Shown: positions 14,244 through 22,535 of the stretch, piece after piece
How positions within the stretch are numbered: the stretch's first letter is position 1
How the letters are laid out: each line of letters begins with the position of its first letter
DNA from: an uncultured Clostridia bacterium
Lineage (GTDB): Bacteria; Bacillota; Clostridia; Oscillospirales; Oscillospiraceae
Direction of reading: 5' to 3'
Assembly: GCA_945875335.1 (NCBI GenBank)
Contig: CAMCKD010000011.1
Span: 1-34,000 of the forward strand
DNA: 34,000 bases
Notes under the pieces: model-generated
What the model was told of the DNA's origin: nothing
The model's database searches: none
What the model saw: the letters and a program-made list of their open reading frames with translations, nothing else
Translations under genes and position numbers: made by a program

Positions 14244-15803
14244 ATGGATTTCAAAACCACCGCCCTGGGCATTGAGCTGGGCTCCACCCGGATCAAGGCC
14301 GTGCTCATCGACGAAAACCACATTCCCATCGCCTCCGGCTCTCATGAGTGGGAGAACCAGCTGGTGAATGGCATCTGGACTTATTCTATGGATGCCGTGA
14401 CCGAGGGCATCCAGCACTGCTACCGGGAGCTGAAAAAGGACGTTCAGGAGAAGTTCGGCGTGAAGCTGATCCAGGTGGGCGCCATCGGCGTTTCCGCCAT
14501 GATGCACGGCTACCTGCCCTTTGACAAGGATGGAAACCAGCTGGCAAGCTTCCGCACCTGGCGGAACACCATCACCGGCGAGGCCGCCGAAAAGCTGTCC
14601 GCCGCCCTGGGCTTCAACATCCCCCAGCGCTGGAGCATTGCCCACCTGTACCAGGCCATTTTGAACAAGGAAGACCACATCGATCAAATCGCCTTCCTCA
14701 CCACCCTGGCAGGCTACATCCACTTCCTGCTCACCGGCCAAAAGGTCATGGGCATCGGCGAAGCCTCCGGCATGTTCCCCATTGACTCTTCCAAGCTGGA
14801 CTACGACCAGGCCATGGTGGAAAAATTCGATGCCATGAGCGGCATGGCTTGGAAGCTGCGGGAGATTCTTCCCAAGGTGCTCTGCGCAGGCGAGTCTGGC
14901 GGCGTGCTCACCGAAAGCGGTGCCAGATTCTTAGACCCCGCCGGTGATTTGATTCCCGGCATTCCCGTGGCCCCCTGCGAGGGCGACGCGGGCACCGGCA
15001 TGGCCGCCACCAACTCCGTCCGGGAGCGCACCGGCAACGTCTCCGCCGGTACCTCCGACTTTGCCATGCTGGTCACCGACCACCCCCTGGGCGTCCACCG
15101 GGAGATCGACATGGTCACCACCCCCGCCGGCGCCCCCGTGGCCATGGTGCACTGCAACAACTGCACCTCCGACATCAACGCCTGGGTGAATCTGCTTTCC
15201 GAGTTCGCCGCCTTCATTGGCGCTCCCCAGGACAAGGGCCAGCTCTTCACCATGCTGTTCCGCAAGGCATTGGAGGGTGACCCGGACTGCGGCGGTCTTG
15301 TGAGCTACAACTATTTCTCCGGCGAGGGCGTTACCGATCTGGACGAGGGCCGTCCCCTGTTCGCCCGCACCCCCAACGCCAGCTTCACCCTGGCAAACTT
15401 CATGCGCACCCACATTCTCTCCGCTCTCGCCACCCTGAAAATCGGCCTGGACATTCTGACCCGGGAGGAAAACGTGCAGGTGGACAAGCTCTATGGCCAC
15501 GGCGGCTTCTTCAAGACCCCGGGCGTGGGCCAGAGGATGCTCTCCGCCGCCATTGGCGCCCCGGTGAGCTGCATGGAAACCGCCGGAGAGGGCGGCCCCT
15601 ACGGCATGGCTCTGCTTGCCGCCTACATGGTGCGCAAGGAGGATGGCGAAACGCTGGCGGATTATCTGGACAACAAGGTCTTTGCCGGTGCCGCCGCCAC
15701 CACCCTGATGGCGGAGCAGACGGATATTGACGGCTTCAACGCATTTTTGGAGCGCTACAAGAAGGCGTTCCCCATGGAAAAAGCAGCAGTGGAGGGTTTA
15801 TAA
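14244..15803 (+). CDS. FGGY-family sugar kinase, probable L-ribulokinase
   Basis: This 519-residue FGGY kinase has a phosphate loop ([17 protein letters not shown]), a substrate-side motif ([11 protein letters not shown]) and the region around the catalytic aspartate ([14 protein letters not shown]). It is longer than xylulokinase and differs from classical AraB of enteric bacteria, resembling kinases next to araD in clostridia and Bacteroides. The immediately following gene is L-ribulose-5-phosphate 4-epimerase (2-base gap), so the substrate is most likely L-ribulose. That is inference from context; general annotation tools may call it xylulokinase. RBS AAAGGAGAG precedes the ATG. No L-arabinose isomerase is in the window. 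The promoter is on the far side of the family A repeat. Confidence 0.8.
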   Translation: MDFKTTALGIELGSTRIKAVLIDENHIPIASGSHEWENQLVNGIWTYSMDAVTEGIQHCYRELKKDVQEKFGVKLIQVGAIGVSAMMHGYLPFDKDGNQLASFRTWRNTITGEAAEKLSAALGFNIPQRWSIAHLYQAILNKEDHIDQIAFLTTLAGYIHFLLTGQKVMGIGEASGMFPIDSSKLDYDQAMVEKFDAMSGMAWKLREILPKVLCAGESGGVLTESGARFLDPAGDLIPGIPVAPCEGDAGTGMAATNSVRERTGNVSAGTSDFAMLVTDHPLGVHREIDMVTTPAGAPVAMVHCNNCTSDINAWVNLLSEFAAFIGAPQDKGQLFTMLFRKALEGDPDCGGLVSYNYFSGEGVTDLDEGRPLFARTPNASFTLANFMRTHILSALATLKIGLDILTREENVQVDKLYGHGGFFKTPGVGQRMLSAAIGAPVSCMETAGEGGPYGMALLAAYMVRKEDGETLADYLDNKVFAGAAATTLMAEQTDIDGFNAFLERYKKAFPMEKAAVEGL

Positions 15804-15805
15804 TC

Positions 15806-16504
15806 ATGCTGGAAGAACTGAAAGAGAAAGTCTATCTTGCCAATATGGAGCTGCCCAAGCGGGGGCTCGTGACCTACACCTGGGGCAATGTCTCCGGCAT
15901 CGACCGGGAGAAGGGCCTCTTCGTCATCAAGCCCAGCGGGGTGGAATATGACGAATTGAAGCCCAGCGACATGGTGGTTCTGGATTTGCAGGGCAACCAA
16001 ATCGAGGGCGACATGAACCCCTCCTCCGACACCAAGACCCACATGGTGCTCTACAATGCCTTCCCCCAGATCGGCGGCATCGTCCATACCCACAGCCCCT
16101 ACGCCGTGGGCTGGGCCCAGGCCGGTGAAGATCTGCCTTGCTACGGCACCACCCACGCCGACTATTTCTACGGCAGCATCCCCTGCGCCCGCCACCTGAC
16201 CCAGGAGGAGCTGGACGAGGACTACGAGCTGAACACCGGCATCACCATCGTGGAAACCTTCAAGGAGCGGGGCTTAGACCCCAAGGCCGTCCCCGCGGTG
16301 CTGTGCTTCAGCCACGGCCCCTTCACCTGGGGCAAGGACCCGGCCCAGGCGGTGTATCACAGCGTTGTCCTGGAGGAATGCGCCAAGATGGGCATTTTCA
16401 CCAAAATGGTCAACCCCAACGCCGCCCCCGCCCCCCAGAGGATGCTGGATAAGCACTACCTGAGAAAGCACGGCCCCAACGCCTATTACGGCCAGAGCAA
16501 ATAA
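15806..16504 (+). CDS. araD: L-ribulose-5-phosphate 4-epimerase
   Basis: This 232-residue class II aldolase-fold enzyme converts L-ribulose 5-phosphate to D-xylulose 5-phosphate. The phosphate-binding residues are in TWGNVSG (27-31) and IKPSGVEYD (41-49). SSDTKTHM (73-80) holds the catalytic aspartate, zinc ligands H94 and H96 lie in GIVHTHSPYA, a third histidine is in LCFSHGPFTWG, and the C-terminal tyrosine in NAYYGQ matches the family catalytic Tyr. The length is typical. It is the second gene of the operon with the FGGY kinase, is closed by a terminator at 16512, and links L-arabinose breakdown to the same intermediate made by xylB. Confidence 0.96.
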   Translation: MLEELKEKVYLANMELPKRGLVTYTWGNVSGIDREKGLFVIKPSGVEYDELKPSDMVVLDLQGNQIEGDMNPSSDTKTHMVLYNAFPQIGGIVHTHSPYAVGWAQAGEDLPCYGTTHADYFYGSIPCARHLTQEELDEDYELNTGITIVETFKERGLDPKAVPAVLCFSHGPFTWGKDPAQAVYHSVVLEECAKMGIFTKMVNPNAAPAPQRMLDKHYLRKHGPNAYYGQSK

Positions 16505-16511
16505 GATAAAG

Positions 16512-16545
16512 AATCTCCGGTGCCCAAAGGGGTCCCGGAGATTTT
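16512..16545 (+). terminator. Terminator of the kinase-araD operon
   Basis: AATCTCCGG (16512-16520) pairs with CCGGAGATT (16535-16543), with an inner CCC/GGG pairing, and is followed by TT. It lies eight bases after the araD stop. Confidence 0.88.
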
Positions 16546-16575
16546 TGATTCAGTTGTTTATTTCCACGCACCGAC

Positions 16576-16763
16576 AAATTGTTGTTTAGCGGGACGCCCT
16601 TGGCTCCCCCGCTGGGGGAGTTGCCCCAGTGCGCACACTGGGGCTGAGGGGGTGTCAAACGTTGGTTGCTGGTACGCTTTAACCGACGACACCTCTCCCG
16701 ACCTCGCTGGCGCTCGGCCACCCTCCCCAGAGGGGAGGGCAAGGGCGCGACAAACAACAATTT
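16576..16763. repeat. Family C palindromic element between convergent genes
   Basis: 188 bp from AAATTGTTGTTTAGC to CAAACAACAATTT. The core is almost identical to 9266-9450, including the long unbroken stretch from GTTGGTTGCTGG to CCTCCCCAGAGGGG. It lies between the 3' ends of araD (+) and yfbR (-). Such similarity suggests recent copying. Confidence 0.93.
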
Positions 16764-16773
16764 CTCTGGCAGT

Positions 16774-17349
16774 TTACAACTGATCCAGATTCAGGCTGAA
16801 GGCGGGCAGGCAGTTTTCGATGAACCAGTCCAGTTCCTCCCGGTGCATGGCTTTCAGGGACTGCATGGTCATGGCAGCGGCGGAATCGAACTCGGTGTTG
16901 CCGGCCTTCTGTTCCTCCACGCATTTGATGTAGGCCGAGAGCTTGTCCGCTCCCTTGACGATGGGGTTCAGCGTTTCGTCATCCTCTAATACAAGATGCT
17001 CATAGCTCTCCCGCAGCTCCTGGGGCAGCATGTCCAGCAGCCGGTTCCCCGCAATGCGCTCCACCTGCTTGTAGGCATCCTTGATGTCCGGGTTGTAGTA
17101 TTTGATGGGAGTGGGCAGGTCGCCGGTGAGGATTTCGGAGGCATCGTGGTACAGTGCCGCCACGGCGCAGCGGTCCGGGTCGGGGGTGGGCAGATGGAGA
17201 ATGTCCCGGCGAATCAGGGCCAGGGCATGGGCCAGCACCGCCACCTGATGGCTGTGCTCCTGGATGTTTTCCGAAAAGGTGTTGCGCATCAGTCCCCAGC
17301 GGGTGATGTAGCGCATTCTTCCCAACAGGGCGAAAAATTCATTTGCCAT
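16774..17349 (-). CDS. yfbR: HD-domain 5'-deoxynucleotidase YfbR
   Basis: This 191-residue HD-family phosphohydrolase removes phosphate from deoxyribonucleoside 5'-monophosphates. The key residues of YfbR are present: R17-W18, H32 in ENIQEHSHQVAVLAHALA, H68-D69 with E72 and D77 in LYHDASEILTGDLPTPIKYY, and D135 in VKGADKLSAYIKC. It is the last gene of a four-gene operon and overlaps the HAD phosphatase gene by 11 bases. Being encoded with the helicase loader genes, it may tie deoxynucleotide turnover to replication; this is inference from order alone. No separate terminator is seen, but the family C repeat follows directly. Confidence 0.92.
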   Translation of the reverse strand: MANEFFALLGRMRYITRWGLMRNTFSENIQEHSHQVAVLAHALALIRRDILHLPTPDPDRCAVAALYHDASEILTGDLPTPIKYYNPDIKDAYKQVERIAGNRLLDMLPQELRESYEHLVLEDDETLNPIVKGADKLSAYIKCVEEQKAGNTEFDSAAAMTMQSLKAMHREELDWFIENCLPAFSLNLDQL

Positions 17350-17989
17350 TGCTTTTCATTTCCTTCATCATGTTTTCCAGGGCGGAAACCAGCTCTTTGG
17401 GGTCATGGCAGAAGCGGCTGCCCCCGGCCTCCCGGATTTCCTCCTGATCCCGGAAGCCCCAGAGCACGCTGAGGCAGGGCACTCCCGCATTCCGGGCCGT
17501 CAGCACGTCCACCTCGCTGTCGCCCACATAGATGCAGCCATCCGCCCCAATCTGCTTCATCCCGGCATACACCATGTCCGGGGCGGGCTTTCTGGGGCAG
17601 CCGGGGGTCTCCCCCTGGGCATAGATGCCGGGGAAATACTGGGCACAGAGCTTTTTGGTGGCCTTGTCCGGCTTGTTGGAAATGATGGCCACAGGATACC
17701 GCTTTGACAGAATTTCCAGCGCCTCCGGGATGCCGGGATAGGGCGCGGTTTTGATCTGGCAGTGCTCCCGGTAGAAGCCTTGGAACACCTCCAAGGGCTT
17801 TTCCCACTCCGCCCCCTGGGGGACGGAGCGCTGCAAGAGATTGGCTGCCCCGTTGCCTACAAAGCGGCGGATTTCCTCCCGGCTGCGGGCAGGATAGCCG
17901 AACTGGGTCAGCGCATGGTTCACCCCGTCCATTAAATCATCCAGGGTATCCAGCAGGGTGCCGTCCAAGTCGAATAAAATTCCAGTCAT
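17339..17989 (-). CDS. HAD-family phosphatase (phosphoglycolate phosphatase-like)
   Basis: This 216-residue HAD-superfamily hydrolase of subfamily IA has motif I DLDGTLLDT near the start, a helical cap, motif II serine in AIISNKPDK, motif III lysine in CPRKPAPD and motif IV GDSEVDVLTARNAG. The best match in type is Gph/PpaX-like phosphatases, but the substrate cannot be told from sequence. I start it at the ATG at 17989, which overlaps the stop of the DnaC-like gene (TGATG) with AGGA upstream; a GTG at 17992 is possible. It overlaps yfbR by 11 bases, so all three are translationally coupled. Confidence 0.88.
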   Translation of the reverse strand: MTGILFDLDGTLLDTLDDLMDGVNHALTQFGYPARSREEIRRFVGNGAANLLQRSVPQGAEWEKPLEVFQGFYREHCQIKTAPYPGIPEALEILSKRYPVAIISNKPDKATKKLCAQYFPGIYAQGETPGCPRKPAPDMVYAGMKQIGADGCIYVGDSEVDVLTARNAGVPCLSVLWGFRDQEEIREAGGSRFCHDPKELVSALENMMKEMKSNGK

Positions 17990-18972
17990 CACATTCCTCG
18001 ATTCTTCATCACCCGGATGTCCTCCCCCACGAAGGTCAGGCGGCTGAAGCTGCCATGGAGCCGGGAGGCAATCTGGGGGGAGTAGCGCCGGGAAATCTCG
18101 TCCACATTCAAATTGGTGGAGATCACCATGGGTTGATTGTACAGAATTCGGTCATTGAGCAGGCCGTAGAGGGCGGCGGTGACGAACTGCCCCGGCATTT
18201 CCGTGCCCAAATCGTCCAGAATCAGCAGATCGCATTCGTTGTACTTCTGGATTTCCTTCCGGGCTTCCTCATTTCCGCCGAATTTGGCCTGCTCCATTTT
18301 GGAGAACAGATGCCCCGCGGTTTCATACACCACGCTGTAGCCCCGATCCGCCACCGCCCGGGCGATGCAGGCGGACAGGAAGGTCTTGCCCAGCCCGGTG
18401 CCGCCCACGAACAACAGATTGCCGGAATTGGGGGAAAAGCTCATGGCGTAGCGGCGGCAGTTCTGGAAATTCCGCTCCATGATGGTGCGGGGGCTGGCCC
18501 CATACTTGGAATCGGTGTAGTCGGAATAGTAATCCAGCCGGAACTGGGAAAAGCTCTCCTTCCCGCCGGTGAGGATGGACACCTCCTTTTTCTGCTCCTG
18601 GCGGCAGAGCTCCGAAAGGCATTCACACATGGTGGAGCCAATGTAGCCGGTGCCGCCGCAGACCTCGCAGATGGGGGTCTCGTCCAGAAAGCCCTCCTCA
18701 AAATTTTCATAGATCAGCAATGCCCGCTCCTGCTGCAATTCCAGATTCTGGATTCTCGCCTGCTCCAAAAGCTCCCGGCCGTCACTTCCCTGCAGGAAGG
18801 CCGCCTGGGCAGCCTGGGCCATGGTGCGGCGCAGGAGCATGTCGATCTCCCGGATTCTTGGCACCCTGGCATAAGCCTCGGCCAGATGCTGCCGGTTTTC
18901 GGATTCCCGATCCTCTTTTGCCTGGGCCAGTCGGTTCCTGGCCCGCTGAACCACTTCGCTGCTGTATGCCAT
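17989..18972 (-). CDS. dnaC: DnaC/DnaI-type replicative helicase loader
   Basis: This 327-residue AAA+ ATPase loads the replicative DNA helicase. The N-terminal half is helical (about residues 1-90) and is followed by a zinc-binding motif C-x2-C-x10-C-x-C (ICEVCGGTGYIGSTMCECL). The ATPase domain has Walker A (VGGTGLGKTF), Walker B (LLILDDLGTE), sensor I (VISTN) and an arginine finger region (SRLHGSF). The DnaD-like gene lies 3 bases upstream and the pair matches the primosome module of clostridia. Translation is coupled to the following HAD gene through the TGATG overlap. Whether it should be named dnaC or dnaI is a matter of convention; function is firm. Confidence 0.93.
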   Translation of the reverse strand: MAYSSEVVQRARNRLAQAKEDRESENRQHLAEAYARVPRIREIDMLLRRTMAQAAQAAFLQGSDGRELLEQARIQNLELQQERALLIYENFEEGFLDETPICEVCGGTGYIGSTMCECLSELCRQEQKKEVSILTGGKESFSQFRLDYYSDYTDSKYGASPRTIMERNFQNCRRYAMSFSPNSGNLLFVGGTGLGKTFLSACIARAVADRGYSVVYETAGHLFSKMEQAKFGGNEEARKEIQKYNECDLLILDDLGTEMPGQFVTAALYGLLNDRILYNQPMVISTNLNVDEISRRYSPQIASRLHGSFSRLTFVGEDIRVMKNRGM

Positions 18973-18975
18973 GGA

Positions 18976-19854
18976 TCATCCCTCCCGAAGAACGCGTTGA
19001 ATCGCTTCCAACTCTGCCTCGCCCAGCTGCCCGGAGGCACCCTTGGGCAGCTGCTTGCTGTCCCCATTGCGGACGGCCTCCTGGGTGGTCAGCCCCTCCC
19101 GGGCCCAGCGCTGGAGAATTTTATTCATATAGGCCCAGTTGAGGCCGCCGGTGTTCAGGCAGGTGCGCTCATAGGCCATGGCGATCACACCGTCCTCAAA
19201 GCCCAAATCCAGCCAGCTCTGGGCGTATTTTTCCTCCGCCTGGGTGAGAAATCTGCCCCGAATCTGCAAAATCTCCATAAGCCGGTGGAGCCGGGAATTG
19301 CGGAAATTCTGATTCTGGATGTAGGCGGAGGCTTCCTCCACGGTGTCGATGCCGTTTTCCGCCCAGAGGTAGGCCTCCTTCTCGATGGTGCGCAGGCTGG
19401 GGCGGCGGTTTGTCCCCCGCTGCCGGGCCCTGCCGCAGCAGAAGCTCACCAGAAGCTGGATCACATCCGTGCTGAGCCCCAGATAGCGGGTGAAGCCCAG
19501 GATGATTTTCAATTCCTCGGTGTTCAGATTCCTGCCCAGCATCCGCTGAATCTCCTGATAAAGGCCCCGGAAGGACTGATCCCGCTCCATGGCGTCCAGT
19601 ACATCCGTTTCGGAATAGGCAGGCCGCTCCCCGGGCTGGATGATGCTCTTCCGTTCCTCCGGCCAGAGCCCCAGCTGCCGCAGGGTGGCCGTGGCAACGC
19701 CGAGCCGGGAGCCGCTGATGTGCAGCACCTGCTCCGCCATCTCCGGCTGATTGCCGCTGGAAATGAATATGTAGAGCAGCGCCGCATCGGGGTTTGCCGC
19801 CCCCAGGAGCTTTCGCACACTGCTCTCGTCGATTTTTACCGCTTCCGCTGTCAT
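18976..19854 (-). CDS. DnaD-domain primosome protein
   Basis: This 292-residue protein combines an N-terminal winged-helix-like part with a DnaD C-terminal domain (about residues 90-180, IQRMLGRNLNTEELKIILGF and GLSTDVIQLLVSFC) and a second partial copy near the C-terminus ending in YMNKILQRWAREGL, the classic DnaD/DnaB_2 motif. Proteins of this type remodel DNA and recruit the helicase loader at origins and stalled forks. It is the first gene of the operon with the loader, behind GAGGGA and a good promoter at 19915-19943. The stop codon is 3 bases before the loader start. Confidence 0.9.
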   Translation of the reverse strand: MTAEAVKIDESSVRKLLGAANPDAALLYIFISSGNQPEMAEQVLHISGSRLGVATATLRQLGLWPEERKSIIQPGERPAYSETDVLDAMERDQSFRGLYQEIQRMLGRNLNTEELKIILGFTRYLGLSTDVIQLLVSFCCGRARQRGTNRRPSLRTIEKEAYLWAENGIDTVEEASAYIQNQNFRNSRLHRLMEILQIRGRFLTQAEEKYAQSWLDLGFEDGVIAMAYERTCLNTGGLNWAYMNKILQRWAREGLTTQEAVRNGDSKQLPKGASGQLGEAELEAIQRVLREG

Positions 19855-19914
19855 TTGTCTTTCCCTCGTGTATCGAATTTTTCGGTGAGAAACCGAAACT
19901 GTCCATTGTCGTTT

Positions 19915-19943
19915 ATTATATCACAGTTTCCACCGTTCGACAA
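19915..19943 (-). promoter_or_regulatory. Promoter of the dnaD-dnaC-HAD-yfbR operon
   Basis: On the minus strand TTGTCG (19938-19943), 17 bases, TATAAT (19915-19920). A small hairpin (TTTCGGT...ACCGAAA, 19880-19898) sits in the leader before the ribosome site. The -35 box is 16 bases from the end of the mscS gene. Confidence 0.75.
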
Positions 19944-19958
19944 CTTCCGAATGAAACT

Positions 19959-20774
19959 TTATTTATCCAGATGCACATTCAGATGGGGATAGCACATTTC
20001 AATCCTGTTTTCGGCAAAAACGGACTGGATGCGCTGGTTGACCTGGAAATACACATCCCAGTAGTCCTCGCTCTTCACCCAAAGGCGCAGGGTGTAGCCG
20101 ATGGCGCTTTCGCCGTAGTCGGTGACGGCGGCAAAGGGAGCGGGCTCCTTCAAGACCTTTTCCACAGAGCCCGCCTGCAGCAGGGCATCGATCACATCCT
20201 GGGCGGCCATATCATAGGAGGCGGTGACGTTGATGTCCACCCGGCGGGTGCCGGCCACGGAGTAGTTGGTGATCTGGGAGCCAATCACAGTGTTGTTGGG
20301 AATGGAGACGATTTTATTATCCGGGGTAGCCAGCCGGGTGTAGACCATGGTGATCTCCTCCACGGTGCCGGACTGACCGCCGATGTCCACAAAGTCCCCG
20401 GAGTGGAAGGGGTGGGTGGTGAGGATGGTAAAGCCCCCCATCACGTTGGCCAGCATATTCTGCAGCGCCAGGGAGACAGCCAAGGTGAGCACACTGGCCA
20501 GGGCCACCACGCCGGTGATGTCAATGCCCAGGGCGGAGGCCACGTTGATCAGCAGCAGCACATACAGCAGCACCCGCACCACGCCGATGATCATGCTGTG
20601 GGCCGCCTTTTCCAGCTTGGAGCGAAGCAGCGCCTTGCGGACAAGATTGGTCGCCAGCTTGATCAGGAACAGCCCCACCAACAAAAACAGGGCAGCACGG
20701 ATGACCGTTGCAAAGGCCCCCAAGCCCATGCTTTTCAGCCAGCCTGTAACTTGATATTCCACTCTCTCAAACAT
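19959..20774 (-). CDS. mscS: MscS-family small mechanosensitive channel
   Basis: This 271-residue membrane channel releases solutes under osmotic downshock. Three hydrophobic segments (about residues 20-42, 60-82 and 85-108) are followed by the pore-lining glycine/alanine-rich helix (LAVSLALQNMLANVMGGFTIL) and a soluble beta domain with the family motif HPFHSGDFVDIGGQSGTVEEI and PNNTVIGSQITNYS. I start it at 20774 (MFERVEYQ), seven bases after AAAAGGAG; the ATG at 20792 lies in front of that ribosome site. The probable promoter is at 21007-21035, which puts the family A repeat 20822-20980 in the transcribed leader. Confidence 0.92.
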   Translation of the reverse strand: MFERVEYQVTGWLKSMGLGAFATVIRAALFLLVGLFLIKLATNLVRKALLRSKLEKAAHSMIIGVVRVLLYVLLLINVASALGIDITGVVALASVLTLAVSLALQNMLANVMGGFTILTTHPFHSGDFVDIGGQSGTVEEITMVYTRLATPDNKIVSIPNNTVIGSQITNYSVAGTRRVDINVTASYDMAAQDVIDALLQAGSVEKVLKEPAPFAAVTDYGESAIGYTLRLWVKSEDYWDVYFQVNQRIQSVFAENRIEMCYPHLNVHLDK

Positions 20775-20821
20775 AAAAACACTCCTTTTCATGATATTCT
20801 TATCGGTTTGAATAAAAATGT

Positions 20822-20980
20822 AAATTGTTGTTTATCGAACACGCCATTCGTAGGGCGGGGTCATGACCCCGCCGAAACGTAACGAGATGAAAGCACTTTC
20901 GTTGAACGGCACCAGGGCAAAATACGGAAGCTGGTCGGCGGGGTCATGACCCCGCCCTACGAAGCGATAAACAACAATTT
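20822..20980. repeat. Family A palindromic element in the mscS leader
   Basis: 159 bp from AAATTGTTGTTTATCG to CGATAAACAACAATTT. It has GGCGGGGTCATGACCCCGCC in both halves, with 29-bp perfect arms 20847-20875 and 20935-20963. The central part contains a smaller interrupted palindrome GAAAGCACTTTC (20889-20900). It is close in sequence to 23863-24020 and has the same orientation. Confidence 0.95.
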
Positions 20981-21006
20981 ACCGGGTTAACCAACAAGGG
21001 TGTTTC

Positions 21007-21035
21007 ATTATATCAGCAAGCAAAATGGAATGCAA
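21007..21035 (-). promoter_or_regulatory. Probable promoter of mscS
   Basis: On the minus strand TTGCAT (21030-21035), 17 bases, TATAAT (21007-21012). The mRNA would begin about 230 bases before the start codon and contain the whole family A element. A much weaker alternative (TTTACA with AAGAAT) lies between the element and the gene. Confidence 0.65.
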
Positions 21036-21090
21036 TAAAAAGCCACAATTTTCCTTTCGGTTTTGGGTGAAATCTTGTGGGATTCTCTTG

Positions 21091-21118
21091 TTGCATCCAA
21101 ACAGAAAAATGCTATAAT
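21091..21118 (+). promoter_or_regulatory. Promoter of the cation/proton antiporter
   Basis: TTGCAT (21091-21096), 16 bases, TATAAT (21113-21118), about 70 bases before the start codon. It is divergent from the mscS promoter. Confidence 0.7.
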
Positions 21119-21186
21119 GGGTTCGGTTTGATGCTGGAGTTCCTGGTGTTCTCTGGCAAAAATGAAAGAAAACGAGGTCTGTTTTT

Positions 21187-22476
21187 ATGGAATATCTGCT
21201 TGCCATCGGTCTTGCCATGCTGGCAGGACTGCTGCTCACCCGTTTGACCAAACGCTTCAACCTGCCCGATGTCACCAGCTATCTGATCGCGGGCCTTTTG
21301 GTGGGCCCTCTGGCGCTGGGTGCGGCGCATATCCCCGGGCTGGGCTTTGATTCCTTTGAATTCGTGGAGGAAATGGGCCTGATCTGCGACGTGGCCCTGG
21401 GCTTCATCGCCTTCTCCATCGGCAACGAATTCCGGCTGGAGGATCTGAAGCACATTGGCCGCCAGGCAACGGTGATCGCCATTTTCCAGGCCATCACCGC
21501 CACGGTGTTTGTGGACGCGGGCCTGTTCCTGCTGCACCTGGTCGTCAGCAGTGAGGTGCTGCCCATCTCCACCTGCCTGATTCTGGGTGCCATCGCCACC
21601 GCCACCGCTCCCGCCGCCACCATCATGGTCATCAATCAGTACAAGGCCAAGGGCCCGCTGACTTCCATCCTGCTGCCCATTGTTGCCCTGGACGATGCCG
21701 TGGGTCTGGTGGTGTTCGCCGTTTCCACCGGCGTTGCCAAGGCACTGAACAGCGGGAGCATCAGCCTGGTTTCCGTGCTGGTAAATCCCCTGGTGGAGAT
21801 CGTCTGCTCCCTGGGGCTGGGTGCCGGGATGGGCTGGCTTTTCAGCTACATGGAGCGCTTCTTCCACTCCCGCTCCAAGCGTCTGAGCCTGACGGTCTGC
21901 TTTGTGTTCCTGTGCACCGCTCTGAGCAAGCTGGAATTCAGCCTGGGTGAAGTTGAAATCGGCTTCTCTCCCCTGCTGGTGTGCATGATGTGCGGCACCA
22001 TTTTCTGCAACCTGTGCGACTTCTCTGAGGAGATCATGTACCGCACCGACCGTTGGACTGCCCCGGTGTTTGTGCTGTTCTTCGTGCTCAGCGGCGCGGA
22101 GCTGGATTTGCGGGTGTTCCAGAATCTGGCCGTGGTGGGCGTGGGCCTGGTGTACATCCTGGCTCGCTCTGCCGGTAAGATCATCGGCGCCCACTACAGC
22201 GCCAAGGCCGTCCACTGTGACCACAACATCTGCAAGTATCTGGGCATCACCCTGCTGCCCCAGGCCGGTGTGGCGCTGGGCATGTCCGTCACCGTCGCCG
22301 CCCAGTTTGGCGCGGAGGGTGCCCTCATCCGCAACATCACCCTGTTCTCCGTGCTGATTTATGAGCTGGTGGGCCCCATCATGACCAAAATAGCCCTCAC
22401 CGCCGCCGGGGAGATCGAGCCCACCGCTGTTTCCAGCCGTGGCGTGATTCCCACCACAAATCAGCAGAAGGGTTGA
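21187..22476 (+). CDS. CPA2-type cation/proton antiporter
   Basis: This 429-residue integral membrane protein has about 12-13 hydrophobic segments and the layout of the CPA2 (NhaA/KefB-like) monovalent cation:proton antiporters. The ion-binding pair of acidic residues is in LLPIVALDDAVGLVVF (about 155-170), preceded by GAIATATAPAATIMV. There is no C-terminal RCK/TrkA domain, so it is a bare transport unit. It probably exports Na+ or K+ in exchange for protons and helps with pH or salt stress, in keeping with the neighbouring mechanosensitive channel. The ribosome site (GAGGT) is weak. The following gene has its own promoter overlapping this stop codon. Confidence 0.88.
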   Translation: MEYLLAIGLAMLAGLLLTRLTKRFNLPDVTSYLIAGLLVGPLALGAAHIPGLGFDSFEFVEEMGLICDVALGFIAFSIGNEFRLEDLKHIGRQATVIAIFQAITATVFVDAGLFLLHLVVSSEVLPISTCLILGAIATATAPAATIMVINQYKAKGPLTSILLPIVALDDAVGLVVFAVSTGVAKALNSGSISLVSVLVNPLVEIVCSLGLGAGMGWLFSYMERFFHSRSKRLSLTVCFVFLCTALSKLEFSLGEVEIGFSPLLVCMMCGTIFCNLCDFSEEIMYRTDRWTAPVFVLFFVLSGAELDLRVFQNLAVVGVGLVYILARSAGKIIGAHYSAKAVHCDHNICKYLGITLLPQAGVALGMSVTVAAQFGAEGALIRNITLFSVLIYELVGPIMTKIALTAAGEIEPTAVSSRGVIPTTNQQKG

Positions 22477-22500
22477 CATTTTCCGACAGGATAGTATAAT
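22473..22500 (+). promoter_or_regulatory. Promoter of the phosphoribosyltransferase gene
   Basis: TTGACA (22473-22478), 16 bases, TATAAT (22495-22500). Both boxes are consensus. The -35 box includes the stop codon of the antiporter gene. Confidence 0.88.
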
Positions 22501-22535
22501 ATTTCTATCAAATCATTGAAAAAGGAGTCAATCCC

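Noticed and set aside
14244-15803. Calling this kinase classical araB or a second xylB
   Set aside because: Its motifs and length differ from both; only the neighbouring araD gene points to L-ribulose, so no symbol is given.
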